Both the position numbers and the translations under genes were made by a program. A stretch of DNA of 43,027 bases from Halomonas halophila (GTDB taxonomy: Bacteria; Pseudomonadota; Gammaproteobacteria; Pseudomonadales; Halomonadaceae): positions 1 to 43,027 of the forward strand of contig DJIP01000211.1 in assembly GCA_002433675.1 (NCBI GenBank), in the 5' to 3' direction. The notes under the pieces were generated by a model that was not told the origin of the DNA, ran no database searches, and worked only from the letters and a program-made list of their open reading frames with translations. Of this stretch, positions 8,352-17,608 are shown one piece after another (position 1 is the first letter of the stretch; each line of letters opens with the position of its first letter).

Positions 8352-11156
8352 TCAGTCGCAATACAGGTCAAAGCTTGCTTCGAGCAGGGTCAGGAAATGC
8401 TGGATATCAGCTTCCTCGATTACCAGGGGCGGCTTGATCTTGAGCACGTTGTCGTCGGGGCCATCGGTGGACAGCAGCACGCCATTGAGTCGCAGGAAGT
8501 GGCAGATGCGCTTGGCGGTGGCGCTATCAGGCGCGAGCGCTGGTCCATCGACGATTTCCACGCCGATGAAAAGCCCCTGGCCACGCACCTGGCCGACCCT
8601 GGAGAAACCCTCTGAGAGAGCCGCCAGACGTGACTTCAGCATGTCACCGAGGGCCAGGGCACGATGCTGAAGACCTCGGGATTCGATTTCGTCGAGCACG
8701 GCGAGGGCGATGGAGCAGGACACCGGGTTGCCGGAGAAGGTGTTGAAGTACTCCATGCCGGTCTTGAAGGCTTCTGCCACTGCCCGGGTGGTGACCACTG
8801 CCGCAATGGGATGACCGTTGCCGATAGGCTTGCCCAGGGTGACGATGTCGGGACGCACCGCATACTGCTGGAAGGCCCAGAAGCTGCTGCCGGCGCGCCC
8901 GAAGCCCACCTGCACCTCATCGGCGACGTAGAGGGTGCCTTGCGCCTGTAGATGGCGGGTCAGTCCCTCGATGTAGGTCTTGGGCCAGATCCACTGCCCG
9001 CCGACACCGGCGAAGCTCTCGGCGTAGAACGCCGCCGGTTGTTCGCGGGCGCCGGCCAGGACATCCTTGGCATCGGCCAGATAGCGTTCGGCGGCGTCCT
9101 CAGTGCGGTATTGCCCGCGATAGGTATCGGGGAACGGCAGCTTGAGCACATGAGGGGGCGTTCCCTGTCCGCCAGGCCCATCGTGCTTGTAGGGGCTGAT
9201 ATCGATCAGGCTCGACAGGTGGCCATGGTAGGCGTGGTCGAGTACTGCCAGGTCGTGGCGTCCGGTGAAGTTGCGCGCCAGGCGCATGGCCAGGTCGTTG
9301 GCCTCGCTGCCGGAGTTGACCAGAAAGACGACTTCCAGATGGTCGGGCAGCGTGGCCAGCAGGCGCTCGCTATAGCTGACAATGGTGTCGTGGAGGTAGC
9401 GGGTGTTGGTGTTCAGCTCGGCCATCTGGCGACAGCCGGCCTCCACTACTCGGGGGTTGGCGTGTCCGACATGGCAGACATTGTTGACCAGATCCAGATA
9501 GCGCCGGCCATCCTCCGCGATCAGGTGGGCCATGTCGCCGCGCACAATCTTCAGGGGATGCCGATAGGCATGGCTCAAGGTGGGCGAAAGTAGCTGACGA
9601 CGGGCATGCAGCAGGGTCGCCACGCTCTGTCGGCCGCCGTAGACCTGACCATGTCCCAGCGCCAGCCTGGGGTCGAGGTAGGCGTCACTCACCGGCTCCC
9701 AGGTATCGGCCGGCAGGTTGCTGCGCTGGCGCAGGCCACCGCTGTCATCGTCTCCCCACAGGCAGGTCAAGGTGATTGCCTGGCCGGCCTCGAGGGGGAG
9801 TCGAAAACCCTCCATGCTCAGCTTGGCCGGGGCCAGCGGCGAGTCGCCTTCGGCGCCCTCGACGATAACGCTGAGGCGTCCCAGTTCACGGTCCTGAAGG
9901 CCGATCGACAGTCGATCTCCACGTTGGTCGACCCGCGTCACGCGGATCGTGTTACGCAGCTCGATAGGCCCGTGTGCGATAAAGGTTTCCCCTGTCGCGA
10001 TATAAGCGGGTTTGCCGTCGACGGGCGTGGCGAAGGTCTGCTGCGGTGTCAGCAAGTCGGCCACCGACTGGCCGCCGATATCGATAATGCCACGTTGCGC
10101 CAGCAACGAGCGGCGCGCCGGCAAGAGAGAAAGGCCGCTATCCGGCAGGCAGGCGGCCATCAGTTCTTCGCCGATCACTCCTGGGCTCAAGGTGGTAAAG
10201 AGCTGCCACTGTCTCAGCAACTGCTCTTGGGAAATGGCAATGTAGGGATCCTCGGCGCCAACCTTTCGCGCTTTCAGATAATTCAGTCGGCTGAGGGCAA
10301 TGCGCAGCAGCATGAGCCGCGGTAGACACTCGAGTTCCACAGGCGTCAGCGGCCGCACGGTGTGATACCCCAGCGTCAACTGCTTGAGCGCCTCGAGTCG
10401 GTCGAGGCTGCGGTCGGTCAGATATACCGCAGCGACAGCGAGTTCGTTGACGGCGAAGGCCACGCAGGCGTCGCCAAAATCGATCAGCGCACTGGGGCGT
10501 TCCGATGTCGGTGAGTCGAGAAACAGGTTGTAGTCGTTGGCGTCGTTGTGGATCAGCTGGCGGGGCAGTTCGCGCTCACGCACCCGGATGAAGTCGACAC
10601 AGGCGGCCAGCTGGTCGCACAACTCACGCTCCAGATCGTCGATCTCGGGACGCGCCAGCAGTGAGCGATAGTGGCTCGGATCCCAGTCATGGCTGGACTG
10701 CCCCAGCCAGCCCAGGGCGGCAATGTCCAGCTCGGCCAAGGCGCGATCGAGGTGACCAAGGCCTTCACCGGTGGCATACAGCTGGGCGTTGCTGGGGGGC
10801 AGGCCCTTGGCCCACAGGGTGCCGTCGAGATAGCTCAGCAGACGCAGGTGCCAGACCTCGTCATCCAGCGTCAGTGTCACGCTTGCCTGGCCGTTCAGGC
10901 TGCGGCGGTGGTGTGGCAACCTGAGCTCTCCCGGGGGGCGCGCTTCCAGCGCCGTCATTAGCGCCACCTCTGCGGCGACGCTCGAAGCCTGGCTCAGCTT
11001 GACCAGGTAGCGGCTAGCGTCGTCCAGGGTCAGGCAGAAGTTCCTGTCGGTGTAGCCATCCAGGCGCTCGAGGCGCCCTGTCAGGCCGTAGCTCTCGGCC
11101 AGCGCATGGTGCACGCATCGCTCGATGCGTTCGGCTGCGGTCTGGGTCTCTGACAT
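8352..11156 (-). CDS. Fused hydroxylysine kinase-like / PLP phospho-lyase (class III aminotransferase fold)
   Basis: About 934 aa in three parts. Residues 1-330 are an aminoglycoside-phosphotransferase-fold kinase with the catalytic loop H203-N-D205-x4-N210 and the metal-binding IDFGD at D226, resembling human hydroxylysine kinase (HYKK). Residues 345-505 are a middle region I do not recognise. Residues 510-934 are a class III PLP enzyme with [33 protein letters not shown] and the Schiff-base Lys776 in [11 protein letters not shown]. This is the pattern of the phospho-lyases AGXT2L1/ETNPPL (phosphoethanolamine) and AGXT2L2/PHYKPL (5-phosphohydroxylysine). One polypeptide would phosphorylate a hydroxy-amine and eliminate ammonia and phosphate to an aldehyde. 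The alpha-aminoadipate semialdehyde dehydrogenase in the same operon favours 5-hydroxylysine. I chose the ATG at 11156, with GAGGA upstream and 10 bases after the antiporter stop. Confidence 0.88.
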   Translation of the reverse strand: MSETQTAAERIERCVHHALAESYGLTGRLERLDGYTDRNFCLTLDDASRYLVKLSQASSVAAEVALMTALEARPPGELRLPHHRRSLNGQASVTLTLDDEVWHLRLLSYLDGTLWAKGLPPSNAQLYATGEGLGHLDRALAELDIAALGWLGQSSHDWDPSHYRSLLARPEIDDLERELCDQLAACVDFIRVRERELPRQLIHNDANDYNLFLDSPTSERPSALIDFGDACVAFAVNELAVAAVYLTDRSLDRLEALKQLTLGYHTVRPLTPVELECLPRLMLLRIALSRLNYLKARKVGAEDPYIAISQEQLLRQWQLFTTLSPGVIGEELMAACLPDSGLSLLPARRSLLAQRGIIDIGGQSVADLLTPQQTFATPVDGKPAYIATGETFIAHGPIELRNTIRVTRVDQRGDRLSIGLQDRELGRLSVIVEGAEGDSPLAPAKLSMEGFRLPLEAGQAITLTCLWGDDDSGGLRQRSNLPADTWEPVSDAYLDPRLALGHGQVYGGRQSVATLLHARRQLLSPTLSHAYRHPLKIVRGDMAHLIAEDGRRYLDLVNNVCHVGHANPRVVEAGCRQMAELNTNTRYLHDTIVSYSERLLATLPDHLEVVFLVNSGSEANDLAMRLARNFTGRHDLAVLDHAYHGHLSSLIDISPYKHDGPGGQGTPPHVLKLPFPDTYRGQYRTEDAAERYLADAKDVLAGAREQPAAFYAESFAGVGGQWIWPKTYIEGLTRHLQAQGTLYVADEVQVGFGRAGSSFWAFQQYAVRPDIVTLGKPIGNGHPIAAVVTTRAVAEAFKTGMEYFNTFSGNPVSCSIALAVLDEIESRGLQHRALALGDMLKSRLAALSEGFSRVGQVRGQGLFIGVEIVDGPALAPDSATAKRICHFLRLNGVLLSTDGPDDNVLKIKPPLVIEEADIQHFLTLLEASFDLYCD

Positions 11157-11166
11157 CAAGGTGTCC

Positions 11167-12675
11167 TCAGGCATGGTCGGGTTGTTCGCGATGGCGTTTG
11201 CCGGCGGTGGGCAAGGATCGTGCGTCGATGTCGCGCAGGATATTGCGGCCCAGCAAGGCGCAGGCGAGCGCCAGCATCAGGTTGGTCAGGGAGAAAAAGG
11301 CAAAGGGGGCATAGAGCAGCGTCGGGACGCCCAGCGTCGCGGTCAGGAAGGCACCACAGGTGGTCCAGGGAATCAGTGGCGAGACGACAGTCGAGGCATC
11401 TTCCAGGGCCCGGGACAGATTTTCCGGAGCGAGCCCGAACTCCTCGTACTTCTCCTTGAACATGCGCCCCGGCAGGATATTCCCCATGTACTGGCTGCCG
11501 GTAAGCAGCAGCGTCGTCAGGCAGGCCAGATGGGTGGAGAGGACCAGCGTACCAGGGGTTCTGGCATGGCGCGTCAAGGTTTCGACCAGGCGTCCAAGGA
11601 AGCCGGAACTGGCCATGACGCCGCCGAAGGACATCGCCGCGACGACCAGCCAGAGCATGTAGAGCATGCCGTACATGCCACCCTTGCTCAGGATGCGGTC
11701 GAAGTGAGCATCGCCGGTGGTGGCCACGTAGCCGTTGGAAATCGACCGAACGACACCTTCGACCAGGGGCAGCATGGAATTGTCGGACATTGCTGCCAGG
11801 CGCAGGGTGTTGTCTGACTGCCACAGCACCGCCGCCAAAGCACCCATCATCAGCCCGATGAACAGTGTCGGGATGGCGTCGACCTTGCAGTAGGCCAGTA
11901 TCAGTACCGCTATCAAGGGGGCAAGCAGCAGTGGGCTGATGACGAAATTGGCGTCGAGCAGAGAGCGCAATTCGACGATACGCTCCAGGTTGCCGCTGGT
12001 GCCGGTGGCCAGAAGGCCGATGATCCAGTAAAGCACCAGGCTGATCGCGAGGCTGGCAAATACGGTTCGCGACATTGCCTTGATATGACGAAACAGCTCG
12101 CCACCGGAGACCGCTGCGGAAAGGTTGGTCGTGTCCGAGAGCGGAGAAAGCTTGTCACCGAAATAGGAGCCCGAGACGATGGCGCCGGCGGTGATGGCGG
12201 TGGAAAACCCTACCGACTCGGCTATGGTGATCAGCGCTAGACCAATGGTACCAGCGGTCGTCAGACTGCTTCCGATACTGACCGCGATGATGGCGCAGAT
12301 CAGACAGGCGCTGAAATAGAAGGCGTCGCCGGACACCAGGAAGGAGCCGTAGTAGATCATGCTGGGCACGATGCCGGACAGGATCCACACACCGATCAGC
12401 CCACCGACCAGCAGGATGATGATGATGGCGTTCATCGAGACGTTGATGCCCTCGAAGATGCCTTGCTTCAGCACGCTGAAGCGTTCGCCGCGAGCCATGG
12501 CGAGCCCCGCGGCCAGGGCGGCGGAGCCAATCAGGGCAAGCTGCACGGGGCCACCCAGGGACTCGCCCTGGAACATGTAGATCATCAGGGTGATCGAGGC
12601 GATGGCGACGACCAACGGGGTCATCGCCATGGCCAAGGGAGGCGCAGGACGCTGATGCGTGCGAGTCAGGGGCAT
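11167..12675 (-). CDS. NhaC-family Na+/H+ antiporter-like transporter
   Basis: About 502 aa with 11-12 hydrophobic helices. The family-typical stretch SYFGDKLSPLSDTTNLSA near residue 170 and the paired domains around it identify the NhaC group. Members exchange Na+ for H+, but some exchange carboxylates (malate/lactate type), and riboswitch-linked members are thought to move lysine. Its place between the M23-like gene and the kinase/phospho-lyase gene in a basic-amino-acid catabolic operon makes a second substrate carrier, or export of a product or counter-ion, as plausible as Na+ homeostasis. A GGAG lies eight bases before the ATG. Substrate not determinable from sequence. Confidence 0.88.
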   Translation of the reverse strand: MPLTRTHQRPAPPLAMAMTPLVVAIASITLMIYMFQGESLGGPVQLALIGSAALAAGLAMARGERFSVLKQGIFEGINVSMNAIIIILLVGGLIGVWILSGIVPSMIYYGSFLVSGDAFYFSACLICAIIAVSIGSSLTTAGTIGLALITIAESVGFSTAITAGAIVSGSYFGDKLSPLSDTTNLSAAVSGGELFRHIKAMSRTVFASLAISLVLYWIIGLLATGTSGNLERIVELRSLLDANFVISPLLLAPLIAVLILAYCKVDAIPTLFIGLMMGALAAVLWQSDNTLRLAAMSDNSMLPLVEGVVRSISNGYVATTGDAHFDRILSKGGMYGMLYMLWLVVAAMSFGGVMASSGFLGRLVETLTRHARTPGTLVLSTHLACLTTLLLTGSQYMGNILPGRMFKEKYEEFGLAPENLSRALEDASTVVSPLIPWTTCGAFLTATLGVPTLLYAPFAFFSLTNLMLALACALLGRNILRDIDARSLPTAGKRHREQPDHA

Positions 12676-12783
12676 AGGGCACTCCGGTATCGTTGTTGTT
12701 GTGACATTGTCGGGATGGCAACGAGCGCACGGACACTGTTTTGTGCCAGGGGCGCTTGCGCTTGTTGACGTTTCGCTTGGTAG

Positions 12784-13659
12784 CTAGGTGGTAATTGCCA
12801 CGATGTGTCCTGGATCGGGGCAAAGACTTCGCCAGATGGCGAGCTCAGAGGGGAAGGCGGCACCCGGGAAGTCCCCGTCGCCGTTCAGCATGTCGAGGAT
12901 CACTTGAAAGTGAAGGTGGGGCACCCAGCCACCGTTCTCGCCCGGGGCGCCAAGTCGGCAGAAAGCTTCGTTCTGGGCAATACGGTCACCTCGGCTGAGG
13001 CCTTCCAGGCTCTGACGCGACAAGTGTCCGTAAAGGGTGAAGAAGGGTTCCTCATTGTCCATGGTGTGACGGAGAATGATGGTCGCACCGTAGTCCAGGC
13101 GCTTGTCGTTGTAGGCCAGGCTATGCACCGTGCCATCGTAGGGGGCATGGATGGGGGTGTCTGCTCGATCGAAGATATCGATGCCGAGATGGATGCTGCG
13201 CGCTTCATCACCACGGAAGAATTGGGGCTCACGGTAGAACGCTCGATCCTCCAGATAGCGGCCGAGTGCCACGCTGGTGTCACCCATGGCGCCAAACAGC
13301 AGGCAGGCATTGTGTTCGGGGTCACTGGCACCGCCGAGAACAAAGCGTTGCTCGGTGGCGAAGTCGATGACCTCCGCGTGCCGTTGGGTAAGGTTCGGCA
13401 GCAGGGCCACCGGGCTGCGGTGACCTTCTGCCCAGCGTCGGAACCGGGGCTCCCGGGGGCAGGGCGGAAGTCCAAGTTGGTGGCGAAGGCCGTAAAAAGC
13501 CAGGCCGGGATGCGTTTTCCCGTAGCGCGATACCAGGGTATCTTTCAGCTCCTTGGGAAGGCGCTCCAGGACGTCAGATGTCTCGAGAGCCTGCGCGTCT
13601 GGCGACGCCGTCTGTTGCCAGTGAAGACAGCGTAACCGAAGGGTGTCATGGGTCGGCAT
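12784..13659 (-). CDS. Cytosolic M23-like (LytM fold) metalloprotein in hydroxylysine operon
   Basis: About 291 aa. The C-terminal half is a peptidase M23 domain with all expected zinc and catalytic ligands: H157-x3-D161 in HLGIDIF, H212 in LYGHLSR, and H248-x-H250 in PHLHFQ. Residues 1-150 do not match anything I recognise. There is no signal peptide, lipobox or membrane segment, so it should stay in the cytosol, unlike cell-wall M23 endopeptidases. From memory, many proteobacterial kinase/phospho-lyase fusions carry an M23 domain between the kinase and PLP parts; here that domain appears as a separate gene two genes upstream of the fusion. Its job is probably tied to the hydroxylysine or phosphohydroxylysine substrate, not peptidoglycan. 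The specific function is unknown. Confidence 0.82.
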   Translation of the reverse strand: MPTHDTLRLRCLHWQQTASPDAQALETSDVLERLPKELKDTLVSRYGKTHPGLAFYGLRHQLGLPPCPREPRFRRWAEGHRSPVALLPNLTQRHAEVIDFATEQRFVLGGASDPEHNACLLFGAMGDTSVALGRYLEDRAFYREPQFFRGDEARSIHLGIDIFDRADTPIHAPYDGTVHSLAYNDKRLDYGATIILRHTMDNEEPFFTLYGHLSRQSLEGLSRGDRIAQNEAFCRLGAPGENGGWVPHLHFQVILDMLNGDGDFPGAAFPSELAIWRSLCPDPGHIVAITT

Positions 13660-13713
13660 GGGTCATTCTCGTGGACGGGGATGCCCCGGCGTCGGGGCAC
13701 CCGGAGACGGGGA

Positions 13714-15207
13714 TCAGTCGAAGGTGATGCCCTGGGCCAGGGGCAGTTCGCGAGAGTAGTTCACCGTGTTGGTCTGGCGCCGCATGTAGCTCTTCCACAC
13801 ATCCGAGCCGGATTCGCGACCGCCACCGGTTTCTTTTTCTCCGCCGAAGGCACCACCGATCTCGGCGCCGCTGGGACCAATATTGACGTTGGCGATACCG
13901 CAGTCACTGCCCATATCGGAGATGAAGCCCTCGGCCTCGCGCACGTCGCTGGTGAAGACGCACGACGACAGACCCTGGGGCACGTCGTTGTTCATGGCGA
14001 CGGCATCGTCCATTTCGCGATAACTCATCACGTAGAGAATCGGGGCGAAGGTTTCGTGACGCACGACCTCGGACTGCCCCTCCATCTCGACGATGGCGGG
14101 AGCCACGTAGTAGCCGTCAGGGTAGCGATCGGCAAGCTGGCGCTCGCCGCCGTAGACCTGGGCGCCGAGTTGGCGGGCGGTACCCAGCGCCGACTGCATC
14201 TGGTCGTAGGCCTGGGCATCGATCAGTGGGCCGACCAGGTTGCCCTGCATCGGGTCACCGATGGAGATGCCGGCATAGGCGCGCTTCAGGCGAGTCATGA
14301 CCTCGTCACGGATCGACTCGTGAACGATCAGTCTGCGCAGGGTGGTACAGCGTTGCCCTGCGGTGCCGACCGCCGAGAACAGGATGGCGCGCACGGCCAT
14401 ATCGAGGTCCGCGCTGGGGGCCAGGATCATGGCGTTGTTGCCGCCGAGCTCGAGAATGCTGCGGCCAAAGCGTGCCGCCACCCGAGGAGCAACCTCGCGG
14501 CCCATGCGAGTGCTTCCGGTCGCGCTGATCAGTGGCACACGGCTGTCGTCGGTCAGCCGCTCGCCGGCGGCACGATCGCCGATCACCACCTGGCTGAGGT
14601 GCTTCGGCGCTTCGTCGCCGAACTCATCCATGGCGCGCTCGAGCAGTGCCTGACAGGCTAGCGCCGACAGGGGGGTCTTTTCCGAGGGCTTCCACACCAG
14701 GCTATTACCGCACACCAGCGCCAGTGCGGCATTCCACGCCCACGGCGCCACGGGGAAATTGAACGCCGTGATCAAGCCGATCGGGCCAAGCGGGTGCCAG
14801 CTCTCGCGCATGTGATGGCCGGGGCGCTCGGAGGCAATGGTCAGGCCGAACAACTGGCGAGACTGGCCCACCGCCAGGTCGCAGATGTCGATCATTTCCT
14901 GAACTTCGCCGAGGCCTTCCTGGTAGATCTTGCCGCACTCGATGGTCACCAGGGCGCCCAGATCCTCCTTGTGACGGCGTAGCTGTTCGCCAAACAGCCG
15001 AACCAGCTCGCCTCGGCGGGGTGCGGGCACTTGACGCCATGTTTCGAAGGCCTGTTGCGCGCGTCCGATACTGGCTTCCATGGCGTCAGCGTCCTGCAGC
15101 GTGACGCGGCCGATTTCGGCTCCGTCGGTGGGGCTGGTTACCGAGTAGTCGCCCTGGCGGTACAGCGCGGTCGGGACTCCCAGGCGTTGCATGATGGCGT
15201 CGATCAT
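13714..15207 (-). CDS. amaB: Alpha-aminoadipate semialdehyde (piperideine-6-carboxylate) dehydrogenase, ALDH7 family
   Basis: About 497 aa. General base Glu253 in ILELGGNN and nucleophile Cys287 in GQRCTTLRR. The C-terminal signature SDCGIANVNIG, SGAEIGGAFGGEKE and GGGRESGSD is diagnostic of the ALDH7/antiquitin group, which oxidises 2-aminoadipate-6-semialdehyde to 2-aminoadipate with NAD+. That aldehyde is exactly the product of 5-phosphohydroxylysine phospho-lyase, encoded three genes on in the same direction. First gene of the operon; the divergent LysR gene begins 446 bases away. TAGGAG precedes the ATG at 15207; an upstream in-frame ATG lacks a ribosome binding site. Lysine catabolism through piperideine-6-carboxylate could also use it. 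Confidence 0.93.
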   Translation of the reverse strand: MIDAIMQRLGVPTALYRQGDYSVTSPTDGAEIGRVTLQDADAMEASIGRAQQAFETWRQVPAPRRGELVRLFGEQLRRHKEDLGALVTIECGKIYQEGLGEVQEMIDICDLAVGQSRQLFGLTIASERPGHHMRESWHPLGPIGLITAFNFPVAPWAWNAALALVCGNSLVWKPSEKTPLSALACQALLERAMDEFGDEAPKHLSQVVIGDRAAGERLTDDSRVPLISATGSTRMGREVAPRVAARFGRSILELGGNNAMILAPSADLDMAVRAILFSAVGTAGQRCTTLRRLIVHESIRDEVMTRLKRAYAGISIGDPMQGNLVGPLIDAQAYDQMQSALGTARQLGAQVYGGERQLADRYPDGYYVAPAIVEMEGQSEVVRHETFAPILYVMSYREMDDAVAMNNDVPQGLSSCVFTSDVREAEGFISDMGSDCGIANVNIGPSGAEIGGAFGGEKETGGGRESGSDVWKSYMRRQTNTVNYSRELPLAQGITFD

Positions 15208-15653
15208 TGTTTCTCCTACGGGTGGCATTCGAAGTCGTGACCCCGGAATTATTGGCGGGCTGGCATCTCAGGCTCAAACGACGAATACTCTCGAGATCAT
15301 TCCAGAAATTCGCTTATCAGCACGAAAGCCTGCAATGCCCGAAAAGGGGAGCACGCCAGGTCTGCTCACCTGGCTCTACTTGCAGTCCTGCACAAGTCTA
15401 CGCAATATGCTCTGGAGACCCCCCCTTTGCTGCGAGGTGTGGCGAGACAAGCGATGTCGAGCAGGATGCGGCAAACGACCGCGGAAAAGGCCCTCGGCGC
15501 TGGCCGTAGACTGACGGTGTGTGGAGCCGGGCGTCGCCGTTGCCCCTGACGCATTGGTAACGTCGACGGCAGAGTGTTGACGCCAGAAGTCGGCGTCTTG
15601 CTTGATAGTTGTTCCGGTGTTCATTCCAATTTTTCTGGTTTAGTGAGGCTGTC
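15208..15653. promoter_or_regulatory. Divergent regulatory region, ALDH7 operon / LysR
   Basis: 446 bases without a supportable gene. It holds GAAT-N12-ATTC at 15283-15302, a 12-mer at 15298-15309 that recurs before the aminotransferase gene, and CATTCCA...TTTCTGG at 15622-15638 directly before the LysR gene. These look like LysR-type binding elements for activation of the operon and autoregulation. No clear -35/-10 pair could be assigned. Confidence 0.55.
15298..15309. promoter_or_regulatory. Candidate LysR element CATTCCAGAAAT
   Basis: CATTCCAGAAAT here is identical, on the opposite strand, to ATTTCTGGAATG at 21010-21021. Both lie in divergent spacers flanking operons that sit either side of two paralogous LysR genes. 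Confidence 0.5.
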
Positions 15654-16598
15654 ATGAGTCGTGCCCATCTACCCACCCTGACCGCCATGCGCTGCTTCGA
15701 GGCATCGGCACGGCATCTGAGCTTCACCCGCGCCGCAGACGAGCTGAGCCTGACCCAGAGCGCGGTCAGCAAGCAGGTGGCTCAGCTTGAAGCGGTGCTG
15801 CAGCATCCGCTGTTTCGGCGGGTACGCAAGCGTCTTCAGGTCACCCCGGAGGGGTCGCTTTACCTGACCGAGGTGCGCAAGATTCTTGCCCAGGTGGAGA
15901 TGTCCACGCGCTATATGCAGTCCTACGGCGGCCAGAGCGAGGTCCTCAATGTGACCACCTTGCCGACCTTCGGGGCCCGCTGGCTGATCCCTCGACTCAA
16001 TGGCTTCCGTTTTCGCCACCCCAATGTCTACTTGAACATCAGCAATCGGGTAGAGCCTTTCGATCTCGAGAAGGAGCGCATCGATGCAGCCTTCTTCTTC
16101 GGGCATGGCACCTGGCCCCAGGCGGAGTGCATCAAGCTGCTGGACGAAGAGGTGGTGCCGGTCTGCGCCCCGGCGGTGCTGCCCCCCGGTGGCGTGGAAG
16201 AGCCGCTGGCGTTGACGCGGCTGGTGCTGATGCAGAGCGCGACGCGGCCCGAGGCCTGGCATGACTGGTTTCAGGCCCAGGGGTGCTACACCGAGCACAG
16301 CTATCATGGACCACGGTTCGACACCTTCTACATGGCGCTGCGGGCTGCTCGGGCCGGATGCGGCGTTGCCCTGGTGCCGCGCTTTCTCGCCGAGGAAGAG
16401 CTGGAGGCGGGGCAACTGGTTGTGGCCTGGCCCTTCGCCCTGGCAAGCCGTGACGCCTACTATCTGGCCTATCCCGAGCACAAGGGGGAGGTGGCCAAGG
16501 TACGAGGATTCATCGACTGGATCATGGAGCATCGTGACGGCGCATCTGCCGTATCCTGCCCTGGCCCGTTAACAGCGGATCTCCCGGTGTCCAGCTGA
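15654..16598 (+). CDS. LysR-family regulator, GcvA-like (paralogue 1)
   Basis: About 314 aa. N-terminal winged HTH: LTAMRCFEASARHLSFTRAADELSLTQSAVSKQVAQLE (residues ~8-45, shown here only as the family motif positions 8-27 and 28-45), then a PBP-like effector domain. Divergent from the ALDH7/hydroxylysine operon, so the likely activator of that operon with an amino-acid-type inducer. It is strikingly similar along its whole length to the LysR encoded convergently at 16703-17608, including the effector-domain motifs SYHG-RF-TF and AYYL-YPEH. I chose the ATG at 15654 because GTGAGG precedes it and the protein then starts just before the HTH; an upstream start would add 15 residues. Confidence 0.92.
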   Translation: MSRAHLPTLTAMRCFEASARHLSFTRAADELSLTQSAVSKQVAQLEAVLQHPLFRRVRKRLQVTPEGSLYLTEVRKILAQVEMSTRYMQSYGGQSEVLNVTTLPTFGARWLIPRLNGFRFRHPNVYLNISNRVEPFDLEKERIDAAFFFGHGTWPQAECIKLLDEEVVPVCAPAVLPPGGVEEPLALTRLVLMQSATRPEAWHDWFQAQGCYTEHSYHGPRFDTFYMALRAARAGCGVALVPRFLAEEELEAGQLVVAWPFALASRDAYYLAYPEHKGEVAKVRGFIDWIMEHRDGASAVSCPGPLTADLPVSS

Positions 16599-16659
16599 CG
16601 CCTGCCGACGTCCCGCCGCAGCTCTACGGCTTATGCTGTGGGCGGTGAGACACGGCAGA

Positions 16660-16689
16660 GCCTCTGAGGCGGCCGGCCGGGAAAGAGGC
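16660..16689. terminator. Inverted repeat between convergent LysR genes
   Basis: GCCTCT (16660-16665) pairs with AGAGGC (16684-16689) around a GC-rich loop, between the two convergent LysR stops. Weak evidence; no T-run. Confidence 0.25.
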
Positions 16690-16702
16690 AGTAATTAGCG
16701 AC

Positions 16703-17608
16703 CTACTCTGGTTGTGCCTGTGGCGCGGCGCAGCCTTTGAGGTGGTCGACGAACTGGCGCACCTTGGCGAGCTCGCCCAGGTGCTCAGGGTAGACCAGGT
16801 AGTAGGCGTTGGGACCGCGCAACAGGGTGGGCCAGGCGGGGACCAGGGCGCCGGCTTCCAGTTCGTGGTCGATCATGAAGCGTGGAATCAGGGCAAGGCC
16901 GCCGCCGGCCATGACCGTGCGAATCAGCGTCTGAAAGGTCTCGAAGCGGATGCCGTGGTAGCTGCGATCGGTGCGAATGCCCTGTTCGTCGAACCAGCGG
17001 TGCCAGGCGTCGGGGCGGGTCGAAAGGTGCAGCAGCCGACAGGCGGCCAAATCGGCGGGGCTGTCGATGCGCTGGCGCGCCAGATAGCCGGGTGCGCCGA
17101 CCGCCATCACCTCTTCCTCGAACAGCTTGTGACATTCGAGGTTGGGCCAGCTGCCGTGGCCGTGGAAGATCGCCACGTCGATGCCTTCGTTTTCCAGATC
17201 GAAGGTCTCCACGCGGTCGGACAGGTGCAGGGTGATACCGGGGTGAGCCTCGAAGAAGGCCGGTAGCTGCAACGACAGCCAGCGAGTGCCGAAGGTAGGA
17301 AGCGTGGCCACCTTGAGCACGTCACCGTGGCCGCTGTAGGTCATGATGGCGTTGGCCGACATCTCGAGGTGGGCCAGGATCTTGCGCACCTCGGTCAGGT
17401 ACAGCGAGCCCTCCGGCGTCAGCACCAGGGTGCGCCTGAGTCGACGGAAGAGCTTGTGCTGAAGGTAGTCCTCGAGCTGTGCCACCTGCTTGCTGATGGC
17501 GCTCTGGGTGATGCTCAGCTCATCCGCCGCCCGGGTGAAACTCAGGTGCCGGGCGGCGGCTTCGAAACACTGAAGCGTGGTGGTCGAGGGGAGATGACGG
17601 GCCTTCAT
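16703..17608 (-). CDS. LysR-family regulator, GcvA-like (paralogue 2)
   Basis: About 301 aa. The HTH is near residues 10-45 (FTRAADELSITQSAISKQV) and the effector domain follows. It differs from the other LysR here mainly by conservative changes, so the pair arose by duplication. It lies 176 bases downstream of the TRAP permease gene on the same strand and has its own upstream spacer, which contains a near-palindrome CATTTTTCGAAATG at 17677-17690. It probably controls the TRAP/aminotransferase/dehydrogenase genes, or shares targets with its paralogue; both operons' spacers contain the same 12-mer. Confidence 0.92.
   Translation of the reverse strand: MKARHLPSTTTLQCFEAAARHLSFTRAADELSITQSAISKQVAQLEDYLQHKLFRRLRRTLVLTPEGSLYLTEVRKILAHLEMSANAIMTYSGHGDVLKVATLPTFGTRWLSLQLPAFFEAHPGITLHLSDRVETFDLENEGIDVAIFHGHGSWPNLECHKLFEEEVMAVGAPGYLARQRIDSPADLAACRLLHLSTRPDAWHRWFDEQGIRTDRSYHGIRFETFQTLIRTVMAGGGLALIPRFMIDHELEAGALVPAWPTLLRGPNAYYLVYPEHLGELAKVRQFVDHLKGCAAPQAQPE

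Noticed and set aside
8352..11156. Ethanolamine-phosphate phospho-lyase as the main call
   Set aside because: The fold fits both substrates, but the ALDH7 gene and basic-amino-acid importer in the operon favour hydroxylysine; kept only as an alternative.
12805..13635. Plus-strand open frame opposite the M23-like gene
   Set aside because: The minus-strand frame has all M23 ligands; this frame has no recognisable features.
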